Shown here: piece after piece, positions 26,325 to 33,947 of the stretch | Layout: each line of letters starts with the position of its first letter | Numbering within the stretch: position 1 is the first letter of the stretch | Source: Verrucomicrobiaceae bacterium E54 | GTDB taxonomy: Bacteria > Verrucomicrobiota > Verrucomicrobiia > Verrucomicrobiales > Akkermansiaceae | Assembly (NCBI GenBank): GCA_022548915.1 | Contig: JAKZES010000044.1 | Span: forward strand, 1-46,859 | Reading direction: 5' to 3' | DNA length: 46,859 nucleotides | The notes under the pieces: model-generated | Seen by the model: the letters and a program-made list of their open reading frames with translations, nothing else | The model's database searches: none | Told to the model about the DNA's origin: nothing | Translations under genes and position numbers: made by a program

Positions 26325-27470
26325 GTGACCGACGTCACCACCCAGTTCGTGAACTTCAAGGAGGACGGCCCCTTCAGGCTCCGTTCCGGAGGAGAACTGC
26401 CCGAGGTCACCATCGCCTACGAAACCTGGGGCAAGCTCAACGCCGATGCCTCCAACGCGGTGCTCGTCCTCCACGCCCTGTCCGGAAGCCATCACGCCGC
26501 CGGCCACAACCCGGAGATTCCGGGTGTCGGAGATCTGTGGCAGCCGGAGCTTCACGAGGGTTGGTGGGGCAACACCATCGGCCCCGGCAGGGCGCTCGAC
26601 ACGGACAAGCAGTTCGTCATCTGCGCCAACTACCTCGGCGGCTGCTACGGCTCGACCGGACCCGGCTCGACCGACCCACGCACCGGCAAGCCCTACGGCG
26701 GATCCTTCCCTCACGTCACCGCCGCGGACCAGGTCGACTTCCTCGTCCGCCTGCTCGACCACCTCGGGATCGATGCCCTCCACGCGGTCGTCGGCCCCTC
26801 GGTCGGGGGGCTGGTCGCGCTCAGTCTCGCGACCATGCACCCGGAGCGCGTCCGTCACGTCATCTCGATCGCCTCCGGCTTCAAGACCACCGTCCTCAAC
26901 CGCCTGATCCTCTTCGAGCAGATCCTCGCGATCGAGAACGACCCGTTCTTCAACGGCGGCGACTACTACGACAACGGACGCCCGGCCTACGGTCTGGCGC
27001 TGGCGCGGATGATCTCGCACAAGACCTTCGTCCACATCGACGCCTTCGAGCGCCGCGCCCGCCGCGAGGTGGTGCCGGAAAAGGAAATGCTCGCCTGGTA
27101 CGACGTGCGCGACCAGTTCCAGAGCTACATGCTGGCCCAGGGAAAGAAGTTCGTGAAGCGCTTCGACCCCAACACCTACCTGCGGATCATCGACATGTGG
27201 TCGCACTTCGATGCGGCCGCGGAAGGCGGGGCGGCAAGCCCGGGCGACCTGCTCGAACGCTGCCGCGCCGTCGACCAGAAATGGCTCGTGTTCTCGATCG
27301 ACTCGGATTTCTGCTTTTATCCGGAAGAGCAGGCCGAACTGGTGGGCCACCTGCACGAAGCCGGGGTCGACGCCACCCACATCACGGTCCACTCGGACAA
27401 GGGCCACGATTCCTTCCTCCTCGAACCGCACCTCTACGCCCCCCACATCCAGTGGGTCCTGAGCCGATGA
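26325..27470 (+). CDS. metX: Homoserine O-acetyltransferase (MetX-type)
   Basis: 381 aa alpha/beta hydrolase-fold acyltransferase making O-acetyl-homoserine for methionine biosynthesis. Family blocks: LPEVTIAYETWGKLN, HALSGSHHAAG, NYLGGCYGSTGPGS and the nucleophile elbow GPSVGG with Ser159. The catalytic Asp lies in FSIDSDF and the His in SDKGHDSFL. The elbow has Pro-Ser-Val where many MetX have Gly-Ser-Met. The GTG start was chosen because it gives a full-length family N terminus (VTDVTTQFVNFKEDGPF). Acetyl versus succinyl preference cannot be read safely. No riboswitch is apparent in the 102-base leader. Confidence 0.9.
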   Translation: MTDVTTQFVNFKEDGPFRLRSGGELPEVTIAYETWGKLNADASNAVLVLHALSGSHHAAGHNPEIPGVGDLWQPELHEGWWGNTIGPGRALDTDKQFVICANYLGGCYGSTGPGSTDPRTGKPYGGSFPHVTAADQVDFLVRLLDHLGIDALHAVVGPSVGGLVALSLATMHPERVRHVISIASGFKTTVLNRLILFEQILAIENDPFFNGGDYYDNGRPAYGLALARMISHKTFVHIDAFERRARREVVPEKEMLAWYDVRDQFQSYMLAQGKKFVKRFDPNTYLRIIDMWSHFDAAAEGGAASPGDLLERCRAVDQKWLVFSIDSDFCFYPEEQAELVGHLHEAGVDATHITVHSDKGHDSFLLEPHLYAPHIQWVLSR

Positions 27471-27562
27471 TCCAAAAGGAGCGCCGATGATGAAACCGGC
27501 ATTCCGGCCGGTCCGTCCATGCTTCCTCGACACCGCCCCCGGGATTGAGTTAGTCTGCCGGA

Positions 27563-28699
27563 ATGCGATCTGCATTCCTCCTTCTGGGCCTGGCACTTGT
27601 CGCTCCACTCGAGGCCGCCAAGCACCGCGGATTGTGGTTCTGGCGGGAGTCCGGAAGCGGCAGCCCGTGGGGGAGTGATGCCATCGTCGGCAACCACACG
27701 CTCGAGAACCAGACCATCGCCTTTTTCAGCGCCCGGTCGATCCGGCGGATCTACGGCAGCTACAGCAACCGGCCCGTTTCCGAGCCTGCGACCATCGCCG
27801 CCTGGAACGCCAAGCTCCAGGCCGCCGGCATCCAGTCGCAATTCCTCATGTCGGAGAATTCCTGGATCTTTCCGGCGAATCACTCCTCCTTCCTCGGCAA
27901 GGTCCAGCAGCGGGTCATCGACTTCAACAACGCCCCGGGACGCACCGAGGCGGAGAAGTTCGACGCCCTGCACCTCGACATCGAACCCCAGGCGCTGGGC
28001 GAGTGGGGCTCGCTGACCGACGCCCAACAGCGGGACTACCTGCTGCTTCTCAAGGACACCTACACGGTCGTCCGCCAGTTGTTCGTCGACAACGGCATGC
28101 CGGATTTCCCCATCCATGCCGACCTGCCGGTGTGGTTCGACAGCCATCCCGGCGGCTCCATCGGCTGGACCGACGCCGCCGAGCGCGACCAGTGGTTCGA
28201 CGACATCTCGGACTCGCTGACCGGCATCTCGCTGATGCCTTTCGACCGGGACACCTTTTCCAACATCGACAGCGGGGTGGGCTGGGAGCTGGCCAACGTG
28301 CCCAATGTTCGGGTCGGCCTCGAAGCCGACATCCCGGGCACCTGGCCCGACGTCCCGGCGTTTCACGACATGATGGAACAGCTCGAGAGTGCCTACGGCC
28401 CGAGCCACGCGGTCGACATCCAGGACTACCAACTCTGGCGCGATGCCCTGGCCGCGCAGCCGATCATCGCCGTGGCGGCGGCTCTCGAAACCGTCTCCCC
28501 CGTGGGCGGAAACATCAACTTCCCCGGACAGACCGGCTGGAACTACGTGATCCACCACAGCACCAACCTCTGCGACTGGCGCGAGATCGCTCGGGAACGG
28601 GCGGTGGAGAACGGCCCCATGACTTGCCCGGTCGAGTACGCCGGCCCACGGGGGTTCTGGAAGGTTTCGCGCTTTGAGGACCTGCCGGAACCGCCCTAG
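27563..28699 (+). CDS. Secreted TIM-barrel-like protein with C-terminal Verrucomicrobia-type module
   Basis: 378 aa with a signal peptide (AFLLLGLALVAPLEAA). The central domain contains FDALHLDIEPQALGEW, an acidic strand end like those of glycoside-hydrolase barrels, and FPIHADLPVWFDS and LMPFDRDTFSNID. The last 80 residues (INFPGQTGWNYVIHHSTNL, CDWREI, GFWKVSRF) resemble the small beta module at the C terminus of many secreted Verrucomicrobiota proteins. No exact family recognised; carbohydrate hydrolysis is an inference from the acidic motif. Confidence 0.65.
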   Translation: MRSAFLLLGLALVAPLEAAKHRGLWFWRESGSGSPWGSDAIVGNHTLENQTIAFFSARSIRRIYGSYSNRPVSEPATIAAWNAKLQAAGIQSQFLMSENSWIFPANHSSFLGKVQQRVIDFNNAPGRTEAEKFDALHLDIEPQALGEWGSLTDAQQRDYLLLLKDTYTVVRQLFVDNGMPDFPIHADLPVWFDSHPGGSIGWTDAAERDQWFDDISDSLTGISLMPFDRDTFSNIDSGVGWELANVPNVRVGLEADIPGTWPDVPAFHDMMEQLESAYGPSHAVDIQDYQLWRDALAAQPIIAVAAALETVSPVGGNINFPGQTGWNYVIHHSTNLCDWREIARERAVENGPMTCPVEYAGPRGFWKVSRFEDLPEPP

Positions 28700-28710
28700 A
28701 TTGCGGGCCG

Positions 28711-29421
28711 ATGGACAGTCCCCTCGCAATCATCCTCCTCACCCTGTTGGCGGGTGCCACCATCCCGCTCGGCGGATTGCTGGCCTCGGTGGAGCGGATT
28801 CAACCGCGCTGGCTCGAGGAGGACTTCCGCCATTTCATCATCGCCTTCGGCGGCGGTGCCCTGCTCGCCGCCATCGCCCTGGTGCTGGTCCCCGAGGGCT
28901 CCGCAGCCCTCCCCGTGTGGCAGATCGTCCTGTGGTTTGCTCTTGGAAGCCTTGCCTTCATGGGTCTCGACATCCTGCTCGCCCGCCACAACAGCCCGGC
29001 CTCCCAACTCACCGCGATGCTCTCCGACTTCGTCCCCGAAGCCCTGGCTCTCGGAGCTGCCGCGGCCGGCGGAGGTCAGGCAGGCCTGGTCCTCGCCCTC
29101 CTGATCGCGCTTCAGAATCTTCCCGAAGGTTTCAACGCCTTCCGCGAGATCCGCAGCGCCGGTGCTCCGACCTCCAAGTTGCTCACCACCTTCTCGCTGC
29201 TGGCCCTGCTCGGCCCCGCTTGCGGCCTTGCCGGCTATCATTTCCTCGCCGGTCACGACGAGGTGATCGGAGCGATCATGCTCTTCGCCGCGGGCGGGAT
29301 TCTCTACCTGATCTTCCAGGACATCGCCCCCCAGGCAAAAGTCGAGCGCCACTGGACACCCCCGCTCGGAGCGGTCGCCGGCTTCCTGCTCGGACTGATC
29401 GGTCAACTGTTGCTCGGCTGA
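28711..29421 (+). CDS. ZIP family metal transporter (GufA-like)
   Basis: 236 aa, about eight transmembrane segments. ZIP signature LSDFVPEALALGAAAAGG and LIALQNLPEGFNAF; Gln135-Asn-Leu-Pro-Glu-Gly is the GufA-type form of the HNxPEG metal site. The second half has the GAIMLFAAGGILYLIFQDIA block. It is predicted to move divalent zinc or similar metal across the inner membrane. It starts 11 bases after the secreted protein gene and overlaps the convergent phosphoesterase by 19 bases. Confidence 0.83.
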   Translation: MDSPLAIILLTLLAGATIPLGGLLASVERIQPRWLEEDFRHFIIAFGGGALLAAIALVLVPEGSAALPVWQIVLWFALGSLAFMGLDILLARHNSPASQLTAMLSDFVPEALALGAAAAGGGQAGLVLALLIALQNLPEGFNAFREIRSAGAPTSKLLTTFSLLALLGPACGLAGYHFLAGHDEVIGAIMLFAAGGILYLIFQDIAPQAKVERHWTPPLGAVAGFLLGLIGQLLLG

Positions 29422-30221
29422 TCCGGCAGGTGCCACACGGCGGAAGCCTCGCCCATCCGCCACGGCGGACCGCTCGTCACGCGTCCGCAGCGCAACCAGC
29501 CATCCTGCCACTCGACCCACCAGGCCGGATGAGGATTCAGATGGGCTCCGGTGTTGATGACCTCGCACCTGTCCTCCCGCCGCACTCCCGGCCAATGGAA
29601 ATGCCCGGCGACAATGATCTCCGCCTCGGGGAAATAGCGCCGGGCAAAACCCGCGGTCGCTTTGAAATGACTAAACCACACGCTGAGAATCTCCCATGCC
29701 CGACGCGGCGGATTCACCGCATCCAGGACCCGTCGCAGCAACGAGCGTCCCTTGGGGTAGGATGCCGCCTTCAGGGCTCTGGCAATCGCCCGCGCCAACT
29801 GCAGGCGCTCCCCCGCATCCTCGGAGGCTTGATGATGCTCCTCCCACAGCCGCCGCACCTCCGCCTCGCGCTCAAAGGCCTCGCGACTCCATGGCGACCC
29901 GGCCCACAAGACCGCGTCGCCGTGGGTCACGACGATGCGACCGTCCGCCAATTCAATCCAACCCTTGCCCGGCCAGCCGGGATCATGGTTGCCGGAAAGG
30001 AAAACCGTTTCGACCCCCTCCTCCCCGCAAAGCGCCCTGAGATCGGCGAGCAGACGCTCCGCCCGGGGTCGTTGGCCGGTCGCCAACTCCTGCCAGGTGT
30101 CGCCATTGAAGACCACCGTGCCGGCCCCGGCGATCAGCGGGCGCAGCCCCTCGACCTCCTCAACCCGCGACGCGGCATGTCCGAGATGCAGGTCGGAAAG
30201 GATGCGAACCGGCTCCTTCAT
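29403..30221 (-). CDS. Calcineurin-like metallophosphoesterase
   Basis: 272 aa from the ATG giving [15 protein letters not shown]. Metal motifs: SDLHLGH (Asp10, His12), FNGDTWQ, LSGNHD, VTHGD and AGHFHWPG. The order resembles UDP-2,3-diacylglucosamine hydrolase-like (LpxH/LpxG-type) enzymes, but the exact substrate is not readable. The ATG overlaps the stop of the upstream SpoU gene (ATGA), so the two are translationally coupled. Confidence 0.8.
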   Translation of the reverse strand: MKEPVRILSDLHLGHAASRVEEVEGLRPLIAGAGTVVFNGDTWQELATGQRPRAERLLADLRALCGEEGVETVFLSGNHDPGWPGKGWIELADGRIVVTHGDAVLWAGSPWSREAFEREAEVRRLWEEHHQASEDAGERLQLARAIARALKAASYPKGRSLLRRVLDAVNPPRRAWEILSVWFSHFKATAGFARRYFPEAEIIVAGHFHWPGVRREDRCEVINTGAHLNPHPAWWVEWQDGWLRCGRVTSGPPWRMGEASAVWHLPDQPSNS

Positions 30222-30820
30222 TGCCGTTGTCGCACCGCCTCGTAGAGGCAGACTCCGGCCGAAACCGAGACGTTGAGACACTCCACGCGCCCGGCCATCG
30301 GCAGCCGCGCGAGGAAGTCACAATTCTCCTCGGTCAGTCTCCTCATGCCCTTTTCCTCGGCCCCGAGCACCAGAGCCAGCGGCCCCTTCAGGTCGAGTTC
30401 GTAGAGCGACTTGTCCGCCCGGTCCGAGGTGCCGACAAACCAAACACCGGCCTGCTTCAGCCGCTCCATCGTCCGGGAAAGATTCGTCACCTGCACGAAG
30501 GGCACGTGATCCGCCGCGCCGACCGAGATCCGCCGCACCGTCTCGGTGATCCCCACCTGCTTGTCCTTCGGAGCCACCACCGCATGCACCCCTGCCCCGT
30601 CAGCCGTGCGCAGGATGGCCCCGAGATTATGCGGGTCCTGCACGCAGTCCAGGATCAGGAGGAAAGGAACCTCCACGCCGTCGAGAATCGCCATCAGGTC
30701 GTCCTCGCTCCGCGAAGCCACCGCGATCTCCGCCTTCACATGGCGGTTCTCCCGCGCCTCGCGCCCCTGTCGCTTGCCCTTCACCCCTGCAGCATGGAAA
30801 TCCCGATGCCCCGCCGGCAA
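30218..30820 (-). CDS. SpoU/TrmH-family rRNA methyltransferase, RlmB-like, short N terminus
   Basis: 200 aa SPOUT methyltransferase. Knot motifs are [35 protein letters not shown] and [18 protein letters not shown]. It resembles RlmB, which 2'-O-methylates a guanosine of 23S rRNA, but the N-terminal substrate-binding domain (about 75 residues in E. coli) is missing. The protein begins at a linker-like [15 protein letters not shown]. The first usable start is TTG at 30818-30820. The in-frame stop upstream lies inside the REP-like hairpin at 30836-30895, so the gene's 5' end abuts a repeat. Confidence 0.78.
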   Translation of the reverse strand: MPAGHRDFHAAGVKGKRQGREARENRHVKAEIAVASRSEDDLMAILDGVEVPFLLILDCVQDPHNLGAILRTADGAGVHAVVAPKDKQVGITETVRRISVGAADHVPFVQVTNLSRTMERLKQAGVWFVGTSDRADKSLYELDLKGPLALVLGAEEKGMRRLTEENCDFLARLPMAGRVECLNVSVSAGVCLYEAVRQRQ

Positions 30821-30835
30821 GCGCGAAGGTGGAAC

Positions 30836-30895
30836 GGACCGCGAGCTTCAGCTCGCAGCGGGTTTGCGGCGCATGCGAGCCGAAGCTCGCGGTCC
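30836..30895. repeat. REP-like hairpin element
   Basis: Two 22-base arms (30836-30857 and 30874-30895) are inverted copies matching at 21 of 22 positions, with a 16-base loop. The left arm core ACGGACCGCGAGCTT (30834-30848) is identical to 46772-46786 and to the reverse complement of 70-84 in the terminal repeats. This looks like a repetitive extragenic palindrome family. No REP-associated transposase is present in the window. Confidence 0.85.
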
Positions 30896-30929
30896 ATCCC
30901 GCCACCAACCTGTAACCCTACCCCGCAAG

Positions 30930-30973
30930 AGTGTTACCCATGTTCTGAGCCAAAAGTGTTACTTATGTTCTGA
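30930..30973. repeat. Paired 19-bp direct repeats resembling IS ends
   Basis: Two 19-base units starting AGTGTTAC and ending TATGTTCTGA or CATGTTCTGA (30930-30948 and 30955-30973) differ at two bases and are spaced 25 bases apart. Repeated units of this GTGTTACCCATGT type occur at the termini of some insertion sequences (from memory, IS21-like). No transposase is adjacent, so this is at most a solo end. Confidence 0.5.
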
Positions 30974-30992
30974 CCGCGCCGCCCCCATTGGC

Positions 30993-31020
30993 ACTTGGAA
31001 CTTTCCACTTGGAACTTCAG
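30993..31020 (+). repeat. Four 7-bp tandem repeats upstream of the TIGR02206 gene
   Basis: Four consecutive heptamers of the form ACTTNNN (GGA, TCC, GGA, CAG) end 10 bases before the ATG at 31031. They occupy the place of a ribosome-binding site. Same style as the arrays at rplK and arsC. Confidence 0.88.
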
Positions 31021-31030
31021 CCTGCGTTCG

Positions 31031-31744
31031 ATGCCCGACCCTGCCTTCGCTCCGTTCACCGCCCAGCACGGCGTCGCGGTGGCGGTCGGCTTCGGCCTCA
31101 TCGCCCTGTGCCTCGTCCTCGGCCGGCGCGGCGGTCGCACCGAACTCGTTGTCCGGGCCATCCTCGCCTTCCTCTGCCTTTCCGCCTCCGCCTTCGGCGC
31201 CTGGGCGTGGTCCCGCGTCGGCCGCGAGATCAGCGTCGACAACTATCTCCCGCTCCACCTCTGCGACCTCGCCGCCTTCCTCGGCGGCTTCGCCCTGATC
31301 ACCCGCAAGCCCATCCTCTGCCTGCTGACCTACTTCTGGGGACTGGCCGGCACCCTCCAGGGCATCGCCACGCCCGCGATCGACATCGGCTGGCCCCACC
31401 CGGCCTTCCTGGCCTTCTTCACGGCTCACTTCGCCGTCATCGCCGCCGCCCTCTATCTCCCGGTCGTGATGGGCTGGCGTGCCGAGCGCCCGTGGTGGAA
31501 AAGCCCGCTCAAGGCCTTCGCCTGGCTGAATGCCTACGTCGTCGTCGCCATCGCCGCCAACGCGCTGCTCGACAGCAACTTCGGTTTCCTCGCCGGCAAG
31601 CCGCTGAACCCCAGCCTGCTCGACCACCTCGGCCCGCACCCGTTCTACATCCTGTGGCTCGAAGCCCTCGCCCTCGCCTTTTTCGCGCTTTTGACCCTTC
31701 CGGTCATGAAGCGCCGCAAGTCCATCGAACGTACACGAGAATGA
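31031..31744 (+). CDS. TIGR02206/YwaF-like membrane protein
   Basis: 237 aa with six to seven predicted transmembrane helices. Family-like blocks: DNYLPLHLCDLAAFLGGFAL, LTYFWGLAGTLQGIATPAI, FFTAHFAVIAAALYLP and AANALLDSNFGFLAGKP. Function unknown for the family. Start MPDPAFAPF was chosen; an upstream in-frame start would translate the heptamer repeats. Its stop overlaps the start of the next gene (ATGA). A diverged second copy of its C-terminal 20 codons lies at 32342-32410. Confidence 0.8.
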   Translation: MPDPAFAPFTAQHGVAVAVGFGLIALCLVLGRRGGRTELVVRAILAFLCLSASAFGAWAWSRVGREISVDNYLPLHLCDLAAFLGGFALITRKPILCLLTYFWGLAGTLQGIATPAIDIGWPHPAFLAFFTAHFAVIAAALYLPVVMGWRAERPWWKSPLKAFAWLNAYVVVAIAANALLDSNFGFLAGKPLNPSLLDHLGPHPFYILWLEALALAFFALLTLPVMKRRKSIERTRE

Positions 31745-32340
31745 ACTCGATCAGGCCCTGGCGGCTACTCACGACATCCTTCGCCAGTCTGCTTGTATGG
31801 TCTCAGTGGGCATGCAAAGACCGAGCAACCGACAACGCTCATCAGTCCAACCCAACAGAGCAGCGGCTGAGCGTTGCTGAAAAGGAGGCTTACCAAAAGA
31901 TGTTCGGCTCGATCGTGGTCCCTCATTTTCCGCGTCTTGATGCACCCGAGGCTCCCTCGCCATCTCTCTACGTCATCAGCGACAAGCAAGGAAAGCTCGC
32001 CGCCATTCGACGTCTTTCCGACGAAAGCCGGAGTTGGGAGTTTGAGGAACTCGATCGGACGAGTCTCAAGCTCCTCACCGAGGCGGACAAGAGCCTCTCA
32101 GTGATTATCGCAGCCGACAAAGGCCTCCCGAGAGACCGGTTTTTCGCGTTGTTGGATGAGGTTTTCGAAAGCAGCGGGCAAGACACTGTTTGGATTCAAG
32201 TATGGGGCGTTCACCCCTACGCTCTTCAGATTCCGATCCAGAGAGAACATGCACCCGCCGATGGCCCCCTGATGGACTGCAACAACCTTCAGGACATCGT
32301 CGACTACTTGGCGAACTTACCGACCGCAAGAGAGGATTAA
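31741..32340 (+). CDS. Hypothetical, possibly lipoprotein, low-GC gene
   Basis: 199 aa. The N terminus (WRLLTTSFASLLVWSQWAC) is signal-like with a Cys at the end, but the lipobox is poor. The mature part is charged and soluble (LSVAEKEAYQKMFGSIVVPH, SLSVIIAADKGLPRDRFFAL, DTVWIQVWGVHPYALQIP). No family recognised; the pattern of short strands and a terminal Asp-rich segment could be an ExbD-like or regulatory fold, which is speculation. A hand count of three 60-base lines gives 33-35 G+C of 60, against about 40 in the preceding gene, suggesting separate origin. Overlaps the TIGR02206 stop. Confidence 0.65.
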   Translation: MNSIRPWRLLTTSFASLLVWSQWACKDRATDNAHQSNPTEQRLSVAEKEAYQKMFGSIVVPHFPRLDAPEAPSPSLYVISDKQGKLAAIRRLSDESRSWEFEELDRTSLKLLTEADKSLSVIIAADKGLPRDRFFALLDEVFESSGQDTVWIQVWGVHPYALQIPIQREHAPADGPLMDCNNLQDIVDYLANLPTARED

Positions 32341-32341
32341 G

Positions 32342-32410
32342 GCTCGTGCCTTCTTCACGCTGCTCAACCTGCCGGTGCGGCGCCAGAAGACCTCGGATCC
32401 GATGACCTGA
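32342..32410 (+). pseudogene. Remnant of a TIGR02206-like gene 3' end
   Basis: Frame starting at 32342 reads ARAFFTLLNLPVRRQKTSDP then two codons and TGA. It aligns with the C terminus of the intact TIGR02206 protein (AFFALLTLPVMKRRKS): A-F-F, L-L, L-P-V, K and S are shared. There is no start codon and no upstream homologous sequence, because the low-GC gene occupies that place. Nucleotide similarity is only moderate, so it is an old paralogue or displaced end, not a fresh duplication. Confidence 0.55.
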
Positions 32411-32423
32411 AGATATCGGATTT

Positions 32424-32497
32424 ACCGCCAAGAACGCCAAGCTCGACCGTTGGAGTCTTCAGATCCCCCAACTTTGCGGCCTTGGCGTCTTGGCGGT
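32424..32497. repeat. Imperfect inverted repeat between convergent genes
   Basis: Arms ACCGCCAAGAACGCCAAG (32424-32441) and CTTGGCGTCTTGGCGGT (32481-32497) pair with a single bulge around a 39-base loop. The arms themselves consist of a repeated CGCCAAG unit, as seen in many interspersed repeats of this phylum. Placed between convergent genes, it may also act as a bidirectional terminator or 3' stabiliser. The rest of 32411-32544 shows no gene. Confidence 0.7.
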
Positions 32498-32544
32498 TCT
32501 ATCTGCTGTCATCTGTAATCGTAAGTCGACTCTCAGAAACCGTA

Positions 32545-33234
32545 TCAAAGCCACGCGGACACGCTCATCCACACGCCGAGGCCCACCAGCAGCCAGCCGC
32601 TGAGCGGCAGCAGCCAGCGGTCGGCGGACTTGAGATGCTCGATGCCCTTCCCCGCGGCCCGGCGCGCGAAGGCGAGCAGCACGACGAAGACGACCACCGG
32701 TGCAGCCGAGCCGAAGCCGAACACGCCGGGCAGCAGCCAGATCGATTCATTCCTCACCGCGAGCGGCAGCAGGCTGCCGAAAAACAGCGCGGCGGAGACC
32801 GGGCAGAAGGCGAGCGCGAAAAGAAATCCGAGCCCTGCGGCACCGGCCGGTCCGGCCTGGGCGAGGCGGCGGGTCAAGGGCCCGTCGCGCATGCCGATGC
32901 CCGGCAACCCGGGGATCAGCCCAAGCAGGATCATGCCGGTGAGGATCAGAAGGGGTCCCATCAACTGGCCGAGGTGACGCTGCAGGAAACCCGAAACCGC
33001 CGGGGCGGAGAGCAGGCCGCCGGTGATGATCGCGCCGACCAAAGTGTAGGCCACCATGCGCCCGAGCGAATACAACAGCCCGGCGGCCAGCGTGCGCAGC
33101 GGCGACCGGCTGTCGCGCGCCATGTAGCTGATGGCCGCGACATTGGTCGCCAGCGGGCACGGGCTCACCGCCGTGAGAAGCCCGAGCCACAGGGCCCCGC
33201 CCGAGACCAGCAGCATGGATTCCTCGGCGGTCAC
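32545..33234 (-). CDS. arsG: ArsG-family aromatic arsenical efflux permease (CcdA/DsbD-like)
   Basis: 229 aa with six to seven transmembrane helices. The first helix contains GLLTAVSPCPLATNVAAISY and the fourth or fifth LFALAFCPVSAALFFGSLLP; each Cys-Pro pair matches the CcdA/DsbD-like permease fold. By family and by the arsE-arsF-arsG order it is the permease that exports trivalent aromatic arsenicals, described in Shewanella. The GTG start overlaps the arsF stop (GTGA); an internal ATG at codon 7 is an alternative. Last gene of the leftward ars operon. Confidence 0.8.
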   Translation of the reverse strand: MTAEESMLLVSGGALWLGLLTAVSPCPLATNVAAISYMARDSRSPLRTLAAGLLYSLGRMVAYTLVGAIITGGLLSAPAVSGFLQRHLGQLMGPLLILTGMILLGLIPGLPGIGMRDGPLTRRLAQAGPAGAAGLGFLFALAFCPVSAALFFGSLLPLAVRNESIWLLPGVFGFGSAAPVVVFVVLLAFARRAAGKGIEHLKSADRWLLPLSGWLLVGLGVWMSVSAWL

Positions 33235-33686
33235 GGCGTCTCGAGCATGGCCGCCACGCGGGTGGCGATGAACTCACGGTATTCCGGCTCGTCGCCGATG
33301 AGGTCCCAGACCTCATCGAGCTTCTTCCAGTCGGTCTCCGCGCCGTCCTTCCAACGACTCAGGACGATGGTGGAACTCACCAGCCCGTAGCGCTCCGCCA
33401 GCTCGCGATGCTCCGGCTGCTCGTAGTTGACGTTTTCCCAATGCAGGCGGCCGTCGGCGAGCTCGGCGGCGAAGCGGTTGCCGATTTCCTCGCGGGCCAG
33501 GTCGCTGATGCGGATGCAGGTGCGGCAGCGCTTGTCGCCGTGCAGGGCGAGAACCGTGAGCCCATCGGGACGGCTGGTGCCGACAACGGCGGGTTCGTCC
33601 CTGCCGAATTCCTCCCATGCCCAGCGCCCGATCCCGGCGGCGACGATCGCGAAGAGGACGATCCGGATGACGAGCCTGCCCTTCAT
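33231..33686 (-). CDS. arsF: ArsF-family thioredoxin-fold protein (nitrophenyl/arsenical reductase component)
   Basis: 151 aa with an N-terminal membrane anchor (VIRIVLFAIVAAGIGRWAW) and a thioredoxin-like domain with HGDKRCRTCIRI (Cys54, Cys57). Conserved features of the ArsF family follow: HWENVNYEQPEHRELAERYG and VSSTIVLSRWKDG. In the described arsEFG system ArsE and ArsF are needed to reduce nitro and pentavalent arsenic groups of aromatic arsenicals. ATGA overlap with arsE and GTGA overlap with arsG make a tightly coupled set. Confidence 0.83.
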   Translation of the reverse strand: MKGRLVIRIVLFAIVAAGIGRWAWEEFGRDEPAVVGTSRPDGLTVLALHGDKRCRTCIRISDLAREEIGNRFAAELADGRLHWENVNYEQPEHRELAERYGLVSSTIVLSRWKDGAETDWKKLDEVWDLIGDEPEYREFIATRVAAMLETP

Positions 33687-33928
33687 GACGCCTCCTTTCC
33701 GATCAAGTTCTGCAGATCCGCCACCGACGGCACCTTGCCGGAAACCTTCACCTCGCCATCGATAACGAGCGCCGGGGTGATCATCACGCCGTAGTCAGCG
33801 AACTTGAGGAAGTCGGTCACCTTCTCGATCTCGTAGTCGATGCCGCAGGCGTCGGCGGCGGTTCGGGTGGCTTCGGCGAGTTGATTGCACTTGGTGCAGC
33901 CGGCTCCGAGGATGGTCAGTTTCTTCAT
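33683..33928 (-). CDS. arsE: ArsE-type small thioredoxin/glutaredoxin-like protein
   Basis: 81 aa, TM0996/MTH895-like thioredoxin. It starts MKKLTILGAGCTKCNQL with the redox pair Cys11/Cys14, followed by YEIEKVTDFLKFADYGVMIT, the cis-proline region TPALVIDGE and KVSGKVPS. It is cytoplasmic. Start chosen at the family ATG; the longer open frame is a shadow of the permease. It lies 19 bases downstream of the permease and overlaps arsF. Confidence 0.85.
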   Translation of the reverse strand: MKKLTILGAGCTKCNQLAEATRTAADACGIDYEIEKVTDFLKFADYGVMITPALVIDGEVKVSGKVPSVADLQNLIGKEAS

Positions 33929-33947
33929 GTCTGTTAGGTTGGTGGTT

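Noticed and set aside
28711-29421. ZIP transporter with a lost metal ligand (Gln instead of His before Asn-x-Pro-Glu-Gly)
   Set aside because: Gln at this place is normal for the GufA-type branch of the family, so it is not evidence of inactivation.
30836-31020. CRISPR array
   Set aside because: The repeats here are a single hairpin, a single pair of 19-mers and a heptamer run; there is no regular repeat-spacer pattern and no cas gene.
32545-33234. Plain cytochrome c biogenesis protein CcdA
   Set aside because: The fold is CcdA-like, but the translational coupling to ArsF and ArsE and the absence of any cytochrome maturation gene favour the ArsG family.
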